Of a DNA stretch of 64,000 bases, positions 47,080-60,074 are shown piece after piece. Both the position numbers and the translations under genes were made by a program. Every line of letters starts with the position of its first letter. Position 1 is the stretch's first letter. This DNA comes from Hydrangea macrophylla (taxonomy: Eukaryota > Streptophyta > Magnoliopsida > Cornales > Hydrangeaceae): the NCBI GenBank assembly GCA_033977485.1, contig CM066984.1, positions 29,059,501 to 29,123,500 on the forward strand, given 5' to 3'. The notes beneath the pieces were generated by a model. That model ran no database searches. It saw nothing but the letters and a program-made list of their open reading frames with translations, and was not told the origin of the DNA.

Positions 47080-47760
47080 ATCGGCTATTTCAGAACAACC
47101 GTCGTAAATTTTGATCAAACACGAGAGTTTCGAGAGCGAATCCTGGATTTTGGCCAAGGCATCAAAAAAATAGAAAAGAGATTCCCCGAGAACCCTGCAT
47201 CATCCCTCGAGGACAGAAGCAGAAAGATACCAGCTCCCGGAGGCCCCGACCAGCCCTCTTGGGTTGAGCACCGCAAGATTTGATCAACCGTAAGAGATTC
47301 AGGTATGGGTCCTGGTTCCCAATCAAGAAAAGAGATTTCTCGAGAACCCTACATCATCCCCCGAGGACAGAAGCAGAAAGATACCAGCTCCCGGAGGCCC
47401 CGACCGGCCCTCTTGGATTGAGCACCGCAAGATTTGATCAACCGTAAGAGATTCAGAGATGGGTCCTAGTTCCCGATCAAGAAAAGAGATTCCCCGAGAA
47501 CCCCGCATCATCCCCCGAGGACAGAAGCAGAAAGATACTAGCTCCCTGAGGCCCCGACCGGCCCTCTTGGATTGAGCACCGCAAGATTTGATCAACCGTG
47601 AGAGAATCAGAGATGGGTCCTGGTTCCCGATCAAGAAAAGAGATTCCTCGAGAACCCCGCATCATCCCCCGAGGACAGAAGCAGAAAGATACCAGCTCCC
47701 GGAGGCCCCGACCGGCCCTCTTGGATTGAGAACCAAAAGATCTTGATGAAATCAAATTTT
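47080..47760 (-). repeat. 154-bp tandem repeat, about 4.4 copies
   Basis: CCGCAAGATTTGATCAACCGT recurs at 47271, 47425 and 47579, with a diverged end near 47733. Each unit also has CCGAGGACAGAAGCAG and GGAGGCCCCGACC. Minus-strand ORFs across it are repeat artefacts. The diverged E5 counterpart is 24580-25210. Confidence 0.92.
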
Positions 47761-48599
47761 GATCAAGAGAAGCAGTTAAAGAGAGATCCCAGAAAGAGTC
47801 GCTTCATCCCCAGCAGATTCAGATTAATCCTCAGCAGATTCTTACACCGTCAGTTCAATCACAGTAGTCCATTGTCGACTCATCATCTCGATTCAAACAT
47901 CGTCGGTTTATTAATCATCATCGCTCTCATTCAAAATATGCCATGGCTTCTATCAATGGGGCTTCCATGTTCATCGCGTGACATCTCAGGATTTCATGAT
48001 CATCCTTTAACTTCTGTGTCCGTCTCTTAATTTCCAGGGCTCCCGTGTCCGTCAATTATTTTCCAAAAGGCGTCTTCGATTATAGTCCTCTGAGACCCCA
48101 CACCCGATTATGTTCGCTTACGAAGCACACTTTCCAAAATTCAGAAGTTTGCCCCTAGACCCAGAGTCTTCTAAACCTTGATGCCCTTATCCGAGTCATC
48201 CACCACATCACAGTCACAAACACTAGCACAACATCAGCCCACTCGGAGTGGCACACCCCACAGCACCTGCTCATACTAGGATCATAACACTAGACATGAT
48301 AAGACTCATGACACAATTCATATCCCATCCATACATTGCATATCATCCTCATAGCATAGCATTCGCATGTCTTGTTGTGTACATGCGTGTTTGATTTATT
48401 CCTTGTGCCCTGAACTACGTCCTGGTCTAATTCCCCTTGGGATACGTAGGCAGCTCACTCAGAGCACGACCAGTATTAGCCTCAGCATCATTGCATCTTT
48501 TGCAACGCTTTTTATCCTAAATCTGTAGCCTCCAAAAGTCCTGTATCTTCAAAACTTTGGCACTCGCTTACGACATGCGTTGCCTCGCAAGTTCCTGCC
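47761..48599 (+). other. E7 region between the 154-bp array and the PPT
   Basis: No coding ORF. It is homologous to 23774-24240 of E5 on the opposite strand. It contains one GAACTACG...CGTAGGCA motif (48412-48453). Confidence 0.6.
48412..48453 (+). ncRNA. Conserved GAACTACG...CGTAGGCA stem-loop motif (E7)
   Basis: GAACTACGT and GATACGTAGGC flank TTCCCCTTGGGA, giving two nested inverted repeats. It lies about 150 bp before the PPT, as in E5. Confidence 0.45.
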
Positions 48600-48613
48600 A
48601 AAGAGGGGCAAAC
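48600..48613 (+). other. E7 polypurine tract
   Basis: AAAGAGGGGCAAAC directly precedes the 3' LTR start TGTAGACACCCC. Confidence 0.85.
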
Positions 48614-51600
48614 TGTAGACACCCCATTTTGTCAGCTATTAGATTTAGGAGACCCATAGCTTGGTGGTTCACAATGATCGTAAAAGACTCAAAAGGACTC
48701 CTGGAAGTCAGCTCTATCTCTCAGAATGCTCAGATTGACCAAAATGCCCCTGAAAGGCCAGAAGCTCCCAGATTTGGACCAAAAGTTCTGGAAACATGCT
48801 AGGTCATAAGGAAAACAATAAATTGAGCTTTTAAGTAAAATTGGATGAAATTGTCAGCTCCCAGAGACCCCCAGAAGTCCCGGAAGTTCCCAGAAAGTCC
48901 CCGTTCACCGGTTTGACCAGGTTTGACCAGAGTTTGACCAAGTTTGACCAAAATCGTCTGAATTCACCAAAATCATTAGAAAAGTATTAAAATGAGTTTT
49001 AAAAGAGAATTGAGCGAAAACGTCGGCTCTTGGGAGGTCCCGGAGGTTCCCAGAACTTCCCGGGAATCCCAAGTTTGACCAGTTTGACCAAGATTTGACT
49101 TTGGAATCGGGGCACTGAAACAATTTTCAAATATTTTTCATGGATACTAGAGGTCAATAGCTTTCCAACGGTATATCGCACATAATTCTTGGATTTAAAA
49201 CGAATTTATTTTGAATTTTCAAAGGCAAAAAAGGCGATCAAATTGGCTTTTAACGCGAATACCGCAAAACTTTTCAAAGTGACCTACCCTTGAACTATTT
49301 TTTATGTAAAGTTGACTCCATTACCTTTCCAACGGTATATCACAACCTCAGTTTGGAGTTTGTACGCATTTTCTGTGAATTTCAGACGAAATATGGCCTT
49401 TTCGCGAATACCGGAACCTCTGGGGGCCTAAACAGCATTATCTGGACGAAGGAGGAGCAGTTCTGCCGCGGCACCTCCAGAACAGTGTATTTTTGTAATT
49501 AGTTTTGTGGTCCCATTTTGATTAATTAAAAACCAAAACGACATAGTTTTATGATTTCAGATGTTTGGAGCCAATGAGAATACTTTCTAAATCCCAAAAC
49601 CACCCCAAGTTGGCCTATTTAAACCCCCCATTGCTCTTCATTTTGAGGGAGTCAAATGCAAGTTTAGAAAAAGTTTGGGAGAGAAAGTTATAGAGATAAG
49701 GTTAGAATAGAGAGAAAAGAAGCTTCCTTCTTTGATTTTCAAAACAAAAGTGAGTTCTAAACTTTGTTTTTACTACATTACTCCCATTTACTTCAACATT
49801 CAATACACCCAACCACCATTTTAGTGAGCATTTAAGAGAGTGGAAGCTTCTTCCATGTCCAATGTCATTACATATGAGTGAAACACCAATCTACAAGTTC
49901 AATACTTCATGAATATCATCTATTGATCATTATCTACTTGCTTATTTATTCATTGTTTATCTCTTTTTACCTCATTTCTTTTTGATTTTCTTTATTTACT
50001 TACTAGTTCATCATCATCTAAATGATGACGTGAAGTTTGGGGTGAGTGAATCCTTATGGATAGTAGCTCTTGACCTCAAAAACATGTTTGATAGATGATG
50101 ATCATAACTTCAATACCTCTAAGGTATTCTTGAAGTGTATTGAAGTTATGTTCAAAATAAAAATAAGTTTCTCGAACAATCTTGGAGGTTCTTGATGATG
50201 AGTTGAATGTTGGCATTTTAAGTGGTTATAATCTTTATTGAGAATTGAAAATACACTTTCAAAACCTCTATTTCAAAACCCCCCTCAATCCCTCTCATTT
50301 TGATTTCATGAAAGAAAACCTTATTTTCCCCAAAATCTTCAAAACAGTGAGTCAAAACAGCGAGTGAACTGAGTTCAAAAATTTCTCTAGAACTCAATAC
50401 TCAACATATAGATGCAAGGCCACTTGGAAAATCTTCCTAACTCATTAGAGAACACCCATGATTTTTGGTTTGACTTGGAAGTACTTGAAAATGGTCCATT
50501 TGGACCCAAACATTCCTTCCAAACATTCTGCCTCTGCTGTCACAGCAGCTTGACTAACTTTCAACTTCTTTTTCAGAAACATTTTCCAAACGGGGTGGTC
50601 CCAACTTATTTTTCCCTTAAACTTCAATGTCTTAGGGAACATTCTGTATAAAATGGGCCTCTAGATCACTCGTTTTCATTTTCTAAAATTTTTCAACATT
50701 TCAGTCGACAGTACGGACTCTGTTTCTAAGTGACCTTCATTGTTTATATGATTTCTCTCAATCTGTGATAGTTATTAAAGATTGGCTTTTTGGGTTATAT
50801 TTTAGACACAATAAGGAAGATCTCCATAAAAAATCATGCGTTAAAAATATTCCTAACCCTTCGTTTCCATTTTTACAAGATCATGTTACTGTTCTGTCCA
50901 CTATTCACAGCAAGCACATTTTAACTTTCATTCTTTGATTTGATGCTTATATACATTCCAAATTAGTTCATATCTTAGGAAGTAGTTCATACTACATTTG
51001 TACATATCCCATGATGATTTCATTCATTCATTCATACACATTATAGACTTCTAAGTCATCCTAGGAATCCATGAACACAAAGCACACTACAACCTTGGCA
51101 CATTCTAGATATATACATTGCATCCATGCAAGATTTGGGGCCTTCATGGCCCCTAATCTAAGAAGATTATAAGGAATGAAATTGATCACACGTTCATACT
51201 TCCCCCGATCTAATCATCCTTTCTCATCCATCCCGGGGATTGAGAGGTCTTCTTTTCTCAAAGATTAGCCTGCATCATTCTAGCTTGCTAAGCATACTTT
51301 GATCCTTTTGAATTATTTGTTTCAAGAACAATTCATGTCCCCCCTTTTAGATTAGGAAGTCTTGATTAATTGATATATGATTAGACAATTTTTCCTAGGT
51401 TTATTTGTGTGATTTTCACTTTACATTGTATGATATTTGACTTAGATCTTATGAATGATATCTTATCTTTGGATTTTCATTTTCAAGTTTCTTATGTGAT
51501 GTAATATACTATCATAGTATTAATTGCCGAACCATACATAGTATAAGATGATTATTTGGATGCTAATTGAGGCCCGTCGAAAGACGGGGCGAGTTGAGGG

Positions 51601-51836
51601 TGTTTTAGTCGCGACAAAGGCTCCTTCCTCTCTCGTACCAAAACCCCGAACCAAGTTCTTTGATTATGAAGGGCCGGTGCCCTTTATCCATTTGGGTGAG
51701 TCAAATTAGGTTTCTTGGTTCCTTAAAGACCAAGTGGCGACTCTGTATCTATTTTCAATAGACCATTTTCTGTCTCTTTGTTAAAAACCAAACGAGTTTC
51801 AAAAGCTAACAAAGCGGTGGAATCCCGGTGTCCACA
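48614..51836 (+). repeat. E7 3' LTR
   Basis: 3223 bp, from TGTAGACACCCC to GGTGTCCACA, followed by ATGAG. It is nearly identical to the 5' LTR apart from scattered substitutions and about 45 bp missing from the GC-rich array at 49456-49472. TATTTAAA lies at 49616-49623. Confidence 0.95.
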
Positions 51837-51841
51837 ATGAG

Positions 51842-53085
51842 CATTTCACAATATGTGTCAGCATGCATGGGATAGTGATATAAAGAGGTAAGAGAAGCTG
51901 ATGAGGAATGGGATATGTGACTTATGTGGAATATGAGATATGTGTATTTTGGATCCATGGGATCAACGGCTGACGAGTCGGGTGGACGTGGGACGGTTAG
52001 AGTTCCTAATACGCCTCTTGCTGTTGAAGACGTCCAGTAATGCGTATGTACTGTTGAAGACGTCCAATGTACCGTTGACGATTACGTCCGGCTAGTGCCC
52101 TAATGTATTTTCACCGTGTAGTCGACTAGTGAGAATACACACAGTGTAGAAGACGTCCGTTGTGCCGCTTCCATCGTTTACAAATAGGTAGTTCGTGTAG
52201 ACGACCGGTAACCCTATCAAGGGATTGTAGGACTTACTACCTAGTCGGGTGATTCCGATTGGTGTTATGGTATCTATGTATGGATACAGATCTGGATTAT
52301 GGTATCAACGTATGGATATGGAGATGGATAGAAATTTAAAAATGAGTATAAATATGATAAGATAAATGTTCAGTCGTGGATTCAGCGTCCCGACGTAAAG
52401 GTATATACATGGGATGGATGCATGGGTTGCATGCATGGATTTGATGAATACGTGATGAGATATTTACACTATGATCTTTATCCTTGTCATTACTTAATAT
52501 GTTTCCTGCTATCCCTGAATTAATGTATAGTTTACTTAGACCTCTGCTATGTTTGTGAGTGACGTCATTATAAAAGGTTTAGCCTCATTTTAAGATGCTG
52601 AGCAGTTACGGTGAGGAGTGTTGTTTAATGTACTCACTCATCTTTGTATTCAAAGTTGATGGCGTTTGTGCCCTGGACATTCCAATGTCTAGAGCTTCAC
52701 AGGACTTGAGGATGAGAGACTGATGTTTCGCCGGACTTGGAGCTGAAGGCTAGAAGGAGAAGACATGCTGCTTTGTAATAATTAGTTTGTATATCTGTTG
52801 TACGGTTGTTGTTATTATTATTGGCCTGAGACTATAAGCCAGTTATTGTAATAGATTTAGTGGACTTTTATAATTGGTACTTGGGCATCTGTTGCTTCCA
52901 AACCATTTATAGTTTCTGTTGTAGCCTCTGATTATGTTAATAAGATATGTTCTATGGATAGCATCCTCCCTATCATTGTGTTTATTGGTTTGAGTAGGTG
53001 ACAATACGGTTATTCACCCGTCATTCCCTATGGACCCATAAAGAAAATTTATTTTTCTCTATTTATGCTGCTCCGGGGCGTGACA
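51842..53085 (+). repeat. E6 LTR1, right part
   Basis: It resumes at GCATTTCACAA after E7 and ends CGGGGCGTGACA. It holds the GAAGACGTCC repeats (52027-52060, 52150) seen also in LTR2 and LTR3. Confidence 0.92.
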
Positions 53086-53092
53086 GGATTTT

Positions 53093-53104
53093 TGGTATCA
53101 AAGC
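53093..53104 (+). other. E6 primer-binding site, first interior (mutated)
   Basis: TGGTATCAAAGC, one base from the standard TGGTATCAGAGC, eight bases after the LTR end. Confidence 0.85.
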
Positions 53105-53789
53105 CTAAGTTTCAATTGTTAACCACTTGTCTTTTATGTTAGAACCCGAGTTCTAAGTTAATAACGATAACATGAGGATTAGTTGAGATGAGATAGAACT
53201 AGAATCTTGTCATGTAGACGAGAAGTTTGAAGAATCCATATGAGAATGTTTCGTTAGCAGGTAGTAACTGCTAGAGCCGATAAGGATCGTTAGAACTGTT
53301 GATAGCTGAGTTCACAGAGAACAAGGCGTTGAGAATTAGTTGTGGTTGTGGAGATCCTATATATAGAACCGTTGGATTTTAGACGCTGATGAATTCCTGA
53401 GCGATCTCAGAACAGTCGGCATGACCTAGAAGTAGAAAGAGGTTATGGATAAGATTATCTTGTTACCTTGAATCACATATTAGTTGAGCAGTACTCATAG
53501 TCTGGAACCTGGGAATGGAAATAGAATGTTTAGATTTGACGTTACGTGTAGAACCTATAGTTTCGTAACCCGTGTCTTGAGCATAGATATGTTGGAGTAC
53601 ACTTGGTAGATAGACTGACCTCTATGGTTATATTCTTATATCCGTATTACTTAATGTGATCGTATTATATAGTGGTACTATATATTGGTTACCACATGTT
53701 TTGTTCTTGCCTGAACTGTAGGATAGAATGTGTCTAACTAAATAGATTTTCATTATAGGTAGCGACGCCGAACACTACCAGTACTCGCT

Positions 53790-54932
53790 ATGGTTAGGAC
53801 GACTCAAGGAAACCCGGACCAGCTGAATGGAGTACCTAGTGTAGTACCTCCTGAGATAGATCCAACAGGAATGGTCGGAGTTTTCATCCGTCGCATGGAA
53901 CAAGTTATCAATCGTGAGGATCACGTCATCGGCAATGAAGCACCAGTACGTCAGACAAGAGTTAAGCTGCTAAAGGAATTTCGTGCTCTTCAACCAGGAA
54001 CCTTTACAGGATTAACAGGAGCATGGTAAGCTGAGCAATGGATTCGCCAGAAAGAATTGATATTTGAGACACTCGAATGTACTGACACTGAGAAAAGACA
54101 TTTGGCTATATTTCAACTGACATTCTCAGCAGCAGATTGGTGGGACGCAGTGAAAGCTACGATAGGTGAAGAAGCTGTAGGAAGGATGACTTGGGAATCA
54201 TTCAAGACTCGATTTCTAGAGAAGTACTTTCCAGAATCCGAGAAGAACAAAAGGGAGATGGAGTTCATACAATTAGTCCAAGGTAGTTTTACAGTGCCAG
54301 AATATACCACTCAGTTCGAGAGGCTATCACGATTTGCACCGCATATGATTGATACACCAAGAAGGAAGATCAAAAGATACCATCAAGGATTAGTTACGCA
54401 TATTCGTTATATGACTATAGGACATTTAGACAAATCTTTTGAAGCTTTGGTAGAAATGGCAACGAAACTGGAGGACGACACTCAAATTAGTGAAGGACAA
54501 CGATTTGATCAAGCCCTACCAGAAAATGATCAAATTTTCCTAAGAGATCAGACAGGAAGGGACAGTCAGGTTGTGTTGGCTGCTAACCAAGTTCAATAAG
54601 GAAATACAGAGAGAAGCTACATGGGCAATCGTCAGAAGCGTAAGAGGTTGGGGAACAACAAGAAAGAATCAAAACCAGTGGCGACTCTAACACAACATAG
54701 AGAACGAGATATCTGCTATAATTGTGGAGTACCAGGACACCATTCCTAAGAATGCAGAGTATCAAGGAAATCTAATGGACGTGGAATACGGTGTTTTAAC
54801 TGCGATAAAATTGGTCATGTCCGTAAGTTTTGTCCAGAATTAGAGATGCAACACAATGCTCCATCGCAACAAGTACCACGAGGGCAGACTCACCATACAA
54901 ATAATTGGCCTCAACTTAGACAAGGACGATAG
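53790..54932 (+). pseudogene. gag: E6 gag, first copy, broken
   Basis: One frame of about 380 codons, starting MVRTTQGNPDQLNG and ending at TAG 54930. A Retrotrans_gag capsid domain (FETLECTDTEKRHLAIFQL, ADWWDAVKATIG, SFKTRFLEKYFPES, FERLSRFAPHMI) precedes two CCHC zinc knuckles (CYNCGVPGYHS.EC and CFNCDKIGHVRKFC). Nonsense codons: TAA 54027, TAA 54597, and TAA inside the first knuckle at 54748. All eight knuckle ligands are still encoded. Gag packages RNA; no pol follows. Confidence 0.9.
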
Positions 54933-55939
54933 ACAGAAGGTACAACACTCAACACCTACATCATGTATTATATATAATCCCGATATTGCAGGAAGTTTGG
55001 TATTCGTTTGATTTGATTGTAAGAGGATTAGCCTACACCGTAAATTGTAGTTACCTGAACAATTCGTTTGACACTGATCAACAGTAGTTATCCAAGTATA
55101 GATATAACATCAATTGCATCCCATATGACTTCTTTTACATCCCTATATGACTTCAAATGCATCCTTATATGACGTCAATTGCCTCCCTATCGAAAGACTA
55201 CACCAACCATTGGTATGTTAGACAGAGACTAGAGATGAGGAATCTAAATTTGCTTTAGATGTAGCTTTGACAAGAGAGGATAAACTAGAAGATTGCGATT
55301 ATACGGGAAGAGATACGAATAACATAGAGACAAAACTAGAATTACAAAGAGTATCATAGAAGGATTCTTTTCAACACCGATTGCCTGTTACTTTTACCCA
55401 GTCGAGATTATATAATAGAACGACTCACGAAAATCAGTATGTAGCTCTGCCTAACCTATATAGGTAATACTTAGAAGCAGAACGAGTATTTAATGGATGG
55501 TACGACCTCGAGAGATGATTATGTCAATAGTACATGGGAATTTGGAGATACGTGAGGAAGTTTAAATCACCAGTTACGATATTAGAGTCACAAATGCTTT
55601 CAAGTCAATATCCTGAGGGAACCTTGTGTGTTTGGGGACTAGCCATTTTAGATTTGTGAGATGATTAGATTTTGCTACCTAGGACCTTTTTTTGAAGTTT
55701 GACTTACGAATGTTATATATCTAAACCCGGGGATTAGTAGCTGTCACCCTAGTACTCATAGATCGTTGATGTTTTCGTATCGCATGTAGAACATTAACCC
55801 GTTGGCCGCTGATGTAATCGTTTATGTAAAACGAGAACGTGAGCATTTAGAGTCTATCTTGCGAGATGGATTTCTTTTGGGTAATAGGGGCTACTGCTTT
55901 AGATTTCGAGGACGAAATCTTTTAATAAGTGGTGGATGA
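54933..55939 (+). other. E6 first interior after gag: no pol
   Basis: 1.0 kb without a domain-bearing ORF. Against the second interior it lacks about 250 bp after CCTGAGGGA (55620). It ends in GAGGACGAAATCTTTTAATAAGTGGTGGATGA, a degenerate PPT region, before LTR2. Confidence 0.75.
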
Positions 55940-56009
55940 TGTAATACCCTATATTTTCAAGTATATATAGATCCCTAGTACCTTTCTTAGCCTTTGGTGA
56001 GGTTGTGTG

Positions 56010-56698
56010 CCCAATCGATTGACCTTATCCCAATCGATTGCTTTTCCAATCGATTGGATGTTTTACCAATCGATTGGCACCTGGTACCAGTCGATTAGGA
56101 GTAGCTGGACTTGGCCACCTTGTTGGTTTTGTGTGGTTGTGATTGTTTTCCCCTCCCTATATATACCCTCTCCCTTATACATATATATATATATATTTGC
56201 TTGTGTGTGTGTTTAGAAGATAGATATATATACTCTCATATATATATACACGCATACATATATATTATATATATACTTACACACACTCTCGGGTTAGAGA
56301 GGAAGAGAAAAGAAGAAGAAGATGAAGAAGAAGAATGAAGAGAAGAGGAGCACAGAGAGAAGGAGAGAAGGGCTGAGAAGAAAGAGAGAGAGAGAATTCA
56401 CCATTGCCACCACCGCGGAGCTCGGGACGCCGTCAACGGAACGCCGGAATAAGGTGAGTTTCATTTACTCACTCATGGAGGTATTTTTGATATATTTGTA
56501 TGTGTTTAATAACGTTTATAAAGAGAAGAGGATCCCCACATTTTTATAATAAAACCAGCAATTTTGAGGAAGAAGACAGAGTCCAATCGATTGGTATTGG
56601 ATCCAATCGATTGGATAAATTCCCAATCGATTGCCAGTTTGTCCAATCGATTGGTATAGTTTCCAATCGATTGCCATGTTTGGTCAATCGATTGGATA
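56010..56698. repeat. CCAATCGATTGG arrays of E6 LTR2
   Basis: Five units at 56010-56100 upstream of the TATA box and six at 56581-56698 downstream of the GTGAGT site. LTR3 has one or two more units in each array. Confidence 0.88.
56159..56166 (+). promoter_or_regulatory. TATA box of E6 LTR2
   Basis: TATATATA after CCCCTCCC. LTR3 has the same box at 61580-61587. LTR1 has lost it. Confidence 0.6.
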
Positions 56699-58235
56699 TG
56701 AGTAGAATGCTATTTGTATGTTGTCTTATACTTGTGATATATCAGACTTGTTAATAGTTGTACCATATGGCTTATTGCGTTGTGTGGATAAGATCTATAA
56801 GTACTATGTCAGGACTAGATTTATATGCAATTATCATTTATATTACGAGCTGAATTATCCTATGTCAACTATCGATATGAGATGAATTGTTTAACTGTCA
56901 TATGTTATTGTCAAACTAATAGTAGAACGGAATACAACTGCAAGTTAATAATCAGTAATTAGTAGATATGATTAATACAGAGTATGTGGCATTTCCTGTA
57001 CTTAATATATGAGCATTTCACAACATGTGTCAGCATGCATGGGATAGTGATATAAAGAGGTATGAGAAGCTGATGAGGAATGGGATAAGTGACTTATGTG
57101 GAATATGAGATATGTGTATTTTGGATCCATGGGATGAACGGCTGACTTGTCGGGTGGACGTGGGACGGTTAGAGTTCCTAGTACGCCTCTTGCTGTTGAA
57201 GACGTCCAGTGTACTATTGACGATTACGTCCTCCTAGTGCCCTAATGTATTTTCACCGTGTAGTCGACCAGTGAGAATATACACAGCGTAGAAGACGTCC
57301 GTTGTGACGCTTCCATCATTTACAAATAGGTGGTACCGTGTAGACGACCGGTAACCCTATCAAGGGATTGTAGGACCTACTGCCTAGTCGGGTGATTCCG
57401 ATTGGTATTATGGTATCTATGTATGGATGCGGATCTGGATTATGGTATCAACGTATGGATACGGAGATGGATAGAAATATGAAAATGAGTATGAATATGA
57501 TAAGATAAATGTTCAGTCGTTGATTCAGCGTCCCGACATAAAGGTATATACATGGGATGGATGCATGGGTTGCATGCATGGATTTGATGAATACGTGATG
57601 AGATATTTACACTATGATCTTTATCCTTGTCATTACTTAATATGTTTCCTGGTATCCCTGAATTATTGTATAGTTTACTGAGACCTCCGCTATGTTCGTG
57701 AGTGACGTCATTGTAAAGGGATTAGCCGCATTTTAAGATGCTGAGCAGTTATGGTGAGGAGTGTTGTTTAATGTACTCACTCAGCTTTGTATTCAAAGCT
57801 GATGGCATTTGTGCCCTGGACATTCCAATGTCTAGAGCTTCGCAGGAATTGAGGATGAGAGACTGATGTTTCACCGGACTTGGAGCTGAAGGCTGGAAGG
57901 AGAAGACGTGCTGCTTTGTAATAATTAGTTTGTATATCTGTTGCACTGTTGTTGTTATTGTTATAGGCCTGAGACTATAAGCCAGTTATTGTAATAGATT
58001 TAGTGGACTTTTATTATTGGTACTTGGGCATCTGTTGCTTCCAAACCTTTTATAGTTTCTGTTGTAGCCTCTGATTATGTTAATAAGATATGTTCTATGG
58101 CTAGCATCCTCCCTATCGTTGTGTTTATTGGTTTGAGTAGGTGACAATGTGGTTATTCACCCGTCATTCCCTATGGACCCATAAAGGAAATTTACTTTTC
58201 TCTATTTATGCTGCTCCAGGGCGTGACAGGATTTT

Positions 58236-58247
58236 TGGTATCAGAGC
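58236..58247 (+). other. E6 primer-binding site, second interior
   Basis: TGGTATCAGAGC, the intact tRNA-iMet-type sequence. Confidence 0.92.
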
Positions 58248-58931
58248 CTAGGTTTCAATTGTTAACCACTTGTCTTTTGTGTTAGAACCTGAGGTCTAAG
58301 TTACTAACGATAATATGAGGATTAGTTGAGATGAGATAGAACTAGAATCTTGTCATGTAGACGAGAAGTTTGAAGAATCCATCTGAGAATGTTTCGTTAG
58401 CAGGAAGTAACTGCTAGAGCCGATAAGGATCGTTAGAACTGTTGATAGCTGAGTTCACAGAGAACAAGGCGTTGAGAATTAGTTGTGGTTGTGGAGATCC
58501 TATATATAGAACCGTTGGATTTTAGACGCTGATGAATTCCTGAGCGATCTCAGAACAGTCGGCATGACCTAGAAGTAGAAAGAGGTTATGGATAAGATTA
58601 TCTTGTTACCTTGAATCACATATTAGTTGAGCAGTACTCATAGTCTGGAACCTGGGAATGGAAATAGAATGTTTAGATTTGACGTTACGTGTAGAACTAT
58701 AGTTTCGTAACCCGTGTCTTGAGCATAGATATGTTGGAGTACACTTGGTAGATAGACTGACCTCTATGGTTATATTCTTATATCAGTATTACTTAATGTG
58801 ATCGTATTATATAGTGGTACTATATATTGGTTACCACATGTTTTGTTCTTGCCTGAACTGTAGGATAGAATGTGTCTGACCGAATAGATTTTCATTGTAG
58901 GTAGCGACATCGAACACTACCAGTACTCGTT

Positions 58932-60074
58932 ATGGTTAGGACGACTCAAGGAAACCCGGACCAGCTGAATGGAGTACCTAGTGTAGTACCTCCTGAGATA
59001 GATCCAACAGGAATGGTCGGAGTTTTCATTTGTTGCATGGAACAAGTTATCAATCGTGCAGATCACGTCATCGGCAATGAAGCACCAGTACGTCAGACAA
59101 GAGTTAAGCTGCTAAAGGAATTTTGTGCTCTTCAACCAGGAACCTTTACAGGATTAACAAGAGCATGGCAAGCTAAGCAATGGATTTGCCAGATAGAACT
59201 GATATTTGAGACACTCGAATGTACTGACACTGAGAAAAGACATTTGGGTAGATTTCAACTGACATTCTCAGCAGCAGATTGGTAGGACGTAGTGAAAGCT
59301 ACGATAGGTGAAGAAGCTGTAGGAAGGATGACTTGGGAATCATTCAAGACTCGATTTCTAGAGAAGTACTTTCCAGAATCCGAGAAGAACAAAAGGGAGA
59401 TGGAGTTCATACAATTAGTCCAAGGTAGTTTTACAGTGCCAGAATATACCACTCAGTTCGAGAGGCTATCACGATTTGCACCGCATATGATTGATACACA
59501 AAGAAGGAAGATCAAAAGATACCATCAAGGATTAGTTACGCATATTCGTCATATGACTATAGGACATTTAGACAAATCTTTCGAAGCTTTGGTAGAAATG
59601 GTAACGAAACTGGAGGACGACACTCAAATTAGTGAAGGACAACGATTTGATCAAGCCCTACCAGAAAATGATCAATTTCTCCTAGGAGATCAGACAGGAA
59701 GGGACAGTCAGGTTGTGTTGGCTGCTAACCAAGTTCAATAAAGAAATACAGAGAGAAGCTACATGGGCAACCGCCAGAAGCGTAAGAGGTTGGGGAACAA
59801 CAAGAAAGAATCAAAACTAGTGGCGACGCTAACACAACATAGAGAACGAGATATCTGCTATAATTATGGAGTACCAGGATACCATTCCCAAGAATGCAGA
59901 GTATCAAGGAAATCTAATGGACGTGGAATACGGTGTTTTAACTACGATAAAATTGGTAATGTCCGTAAGTTTTATCTAGAATTAGAGATGCAACACAATG
60001 CTCCATCGCAACAAGTACCACGAGGGCAGACTCACCATACAAATAATTGGCCTCAACTTAGACAAGGACGATAG
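58932..60074 (+). pseudogene. gag: E6 gag, second copy, broken
   Basis: The same frame and domains as the first copy. Nonsense codons: TAG 59283 (after SAADW) and TAA 59739, the latter shared with copy one. TAG at 60072 ends it. Its zinc knuckles are damaged: the first reads CYNYGVPGYHSQEC (Cys to Tyr), the second CFNYDKIGNVRKFY (two Cys to Tyr, His to Asn). Confidence 0.9.

Larger units (their letters stand above)
30908..51836 (+). mobile_element. E7: complete 20.9-kb Tat/Ogre-type LTR retrotransposon, TSD ATGAG
   Basis: E7 has two LTRs (3273 and 3223 bp), a perfect duplication ATGAG (30903-30907 and 51837-51841), a tRNA-Arg-type PBS, gag, protease, RT, RNase H, a second RNase H, integrase and a PPT. 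The second, archaeal-type RNase H after the first marks the Tat lineage of Ty3/Gypsy. Between integrase and the PPT lie 6.5 kb with two antisense genes and several tandem repeats. There is no large ORF before gag, unlike classic Ogre. Homologous LTR2 and LTR3 of E6 show the empty site. LTRs differ by a few percent by eye (not computed), yet all genes are broken. Confidence 0.95.
55940..58228 (+). repeat. E6 LTR2 (central)
   Basis: 2289 bp, TGTAATACCC to AGGGCGTGACA. It has CCAATCGATTGG arrays at 56010-56100 and 56581-56698, a TATATATA box at 56159-56166, AT/CT microsatellites, and AAGGTGAGTT at 56451. It serves as 3' LTR to the first interior and 5' LTR to the second. Confidence 0.93.

Noticed and set aside
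47323..47755. Minus-strand ORFs of 92 and 103 codons
   Set aside because: They translate the 154-bp tandem repeat and do not occur in E5.
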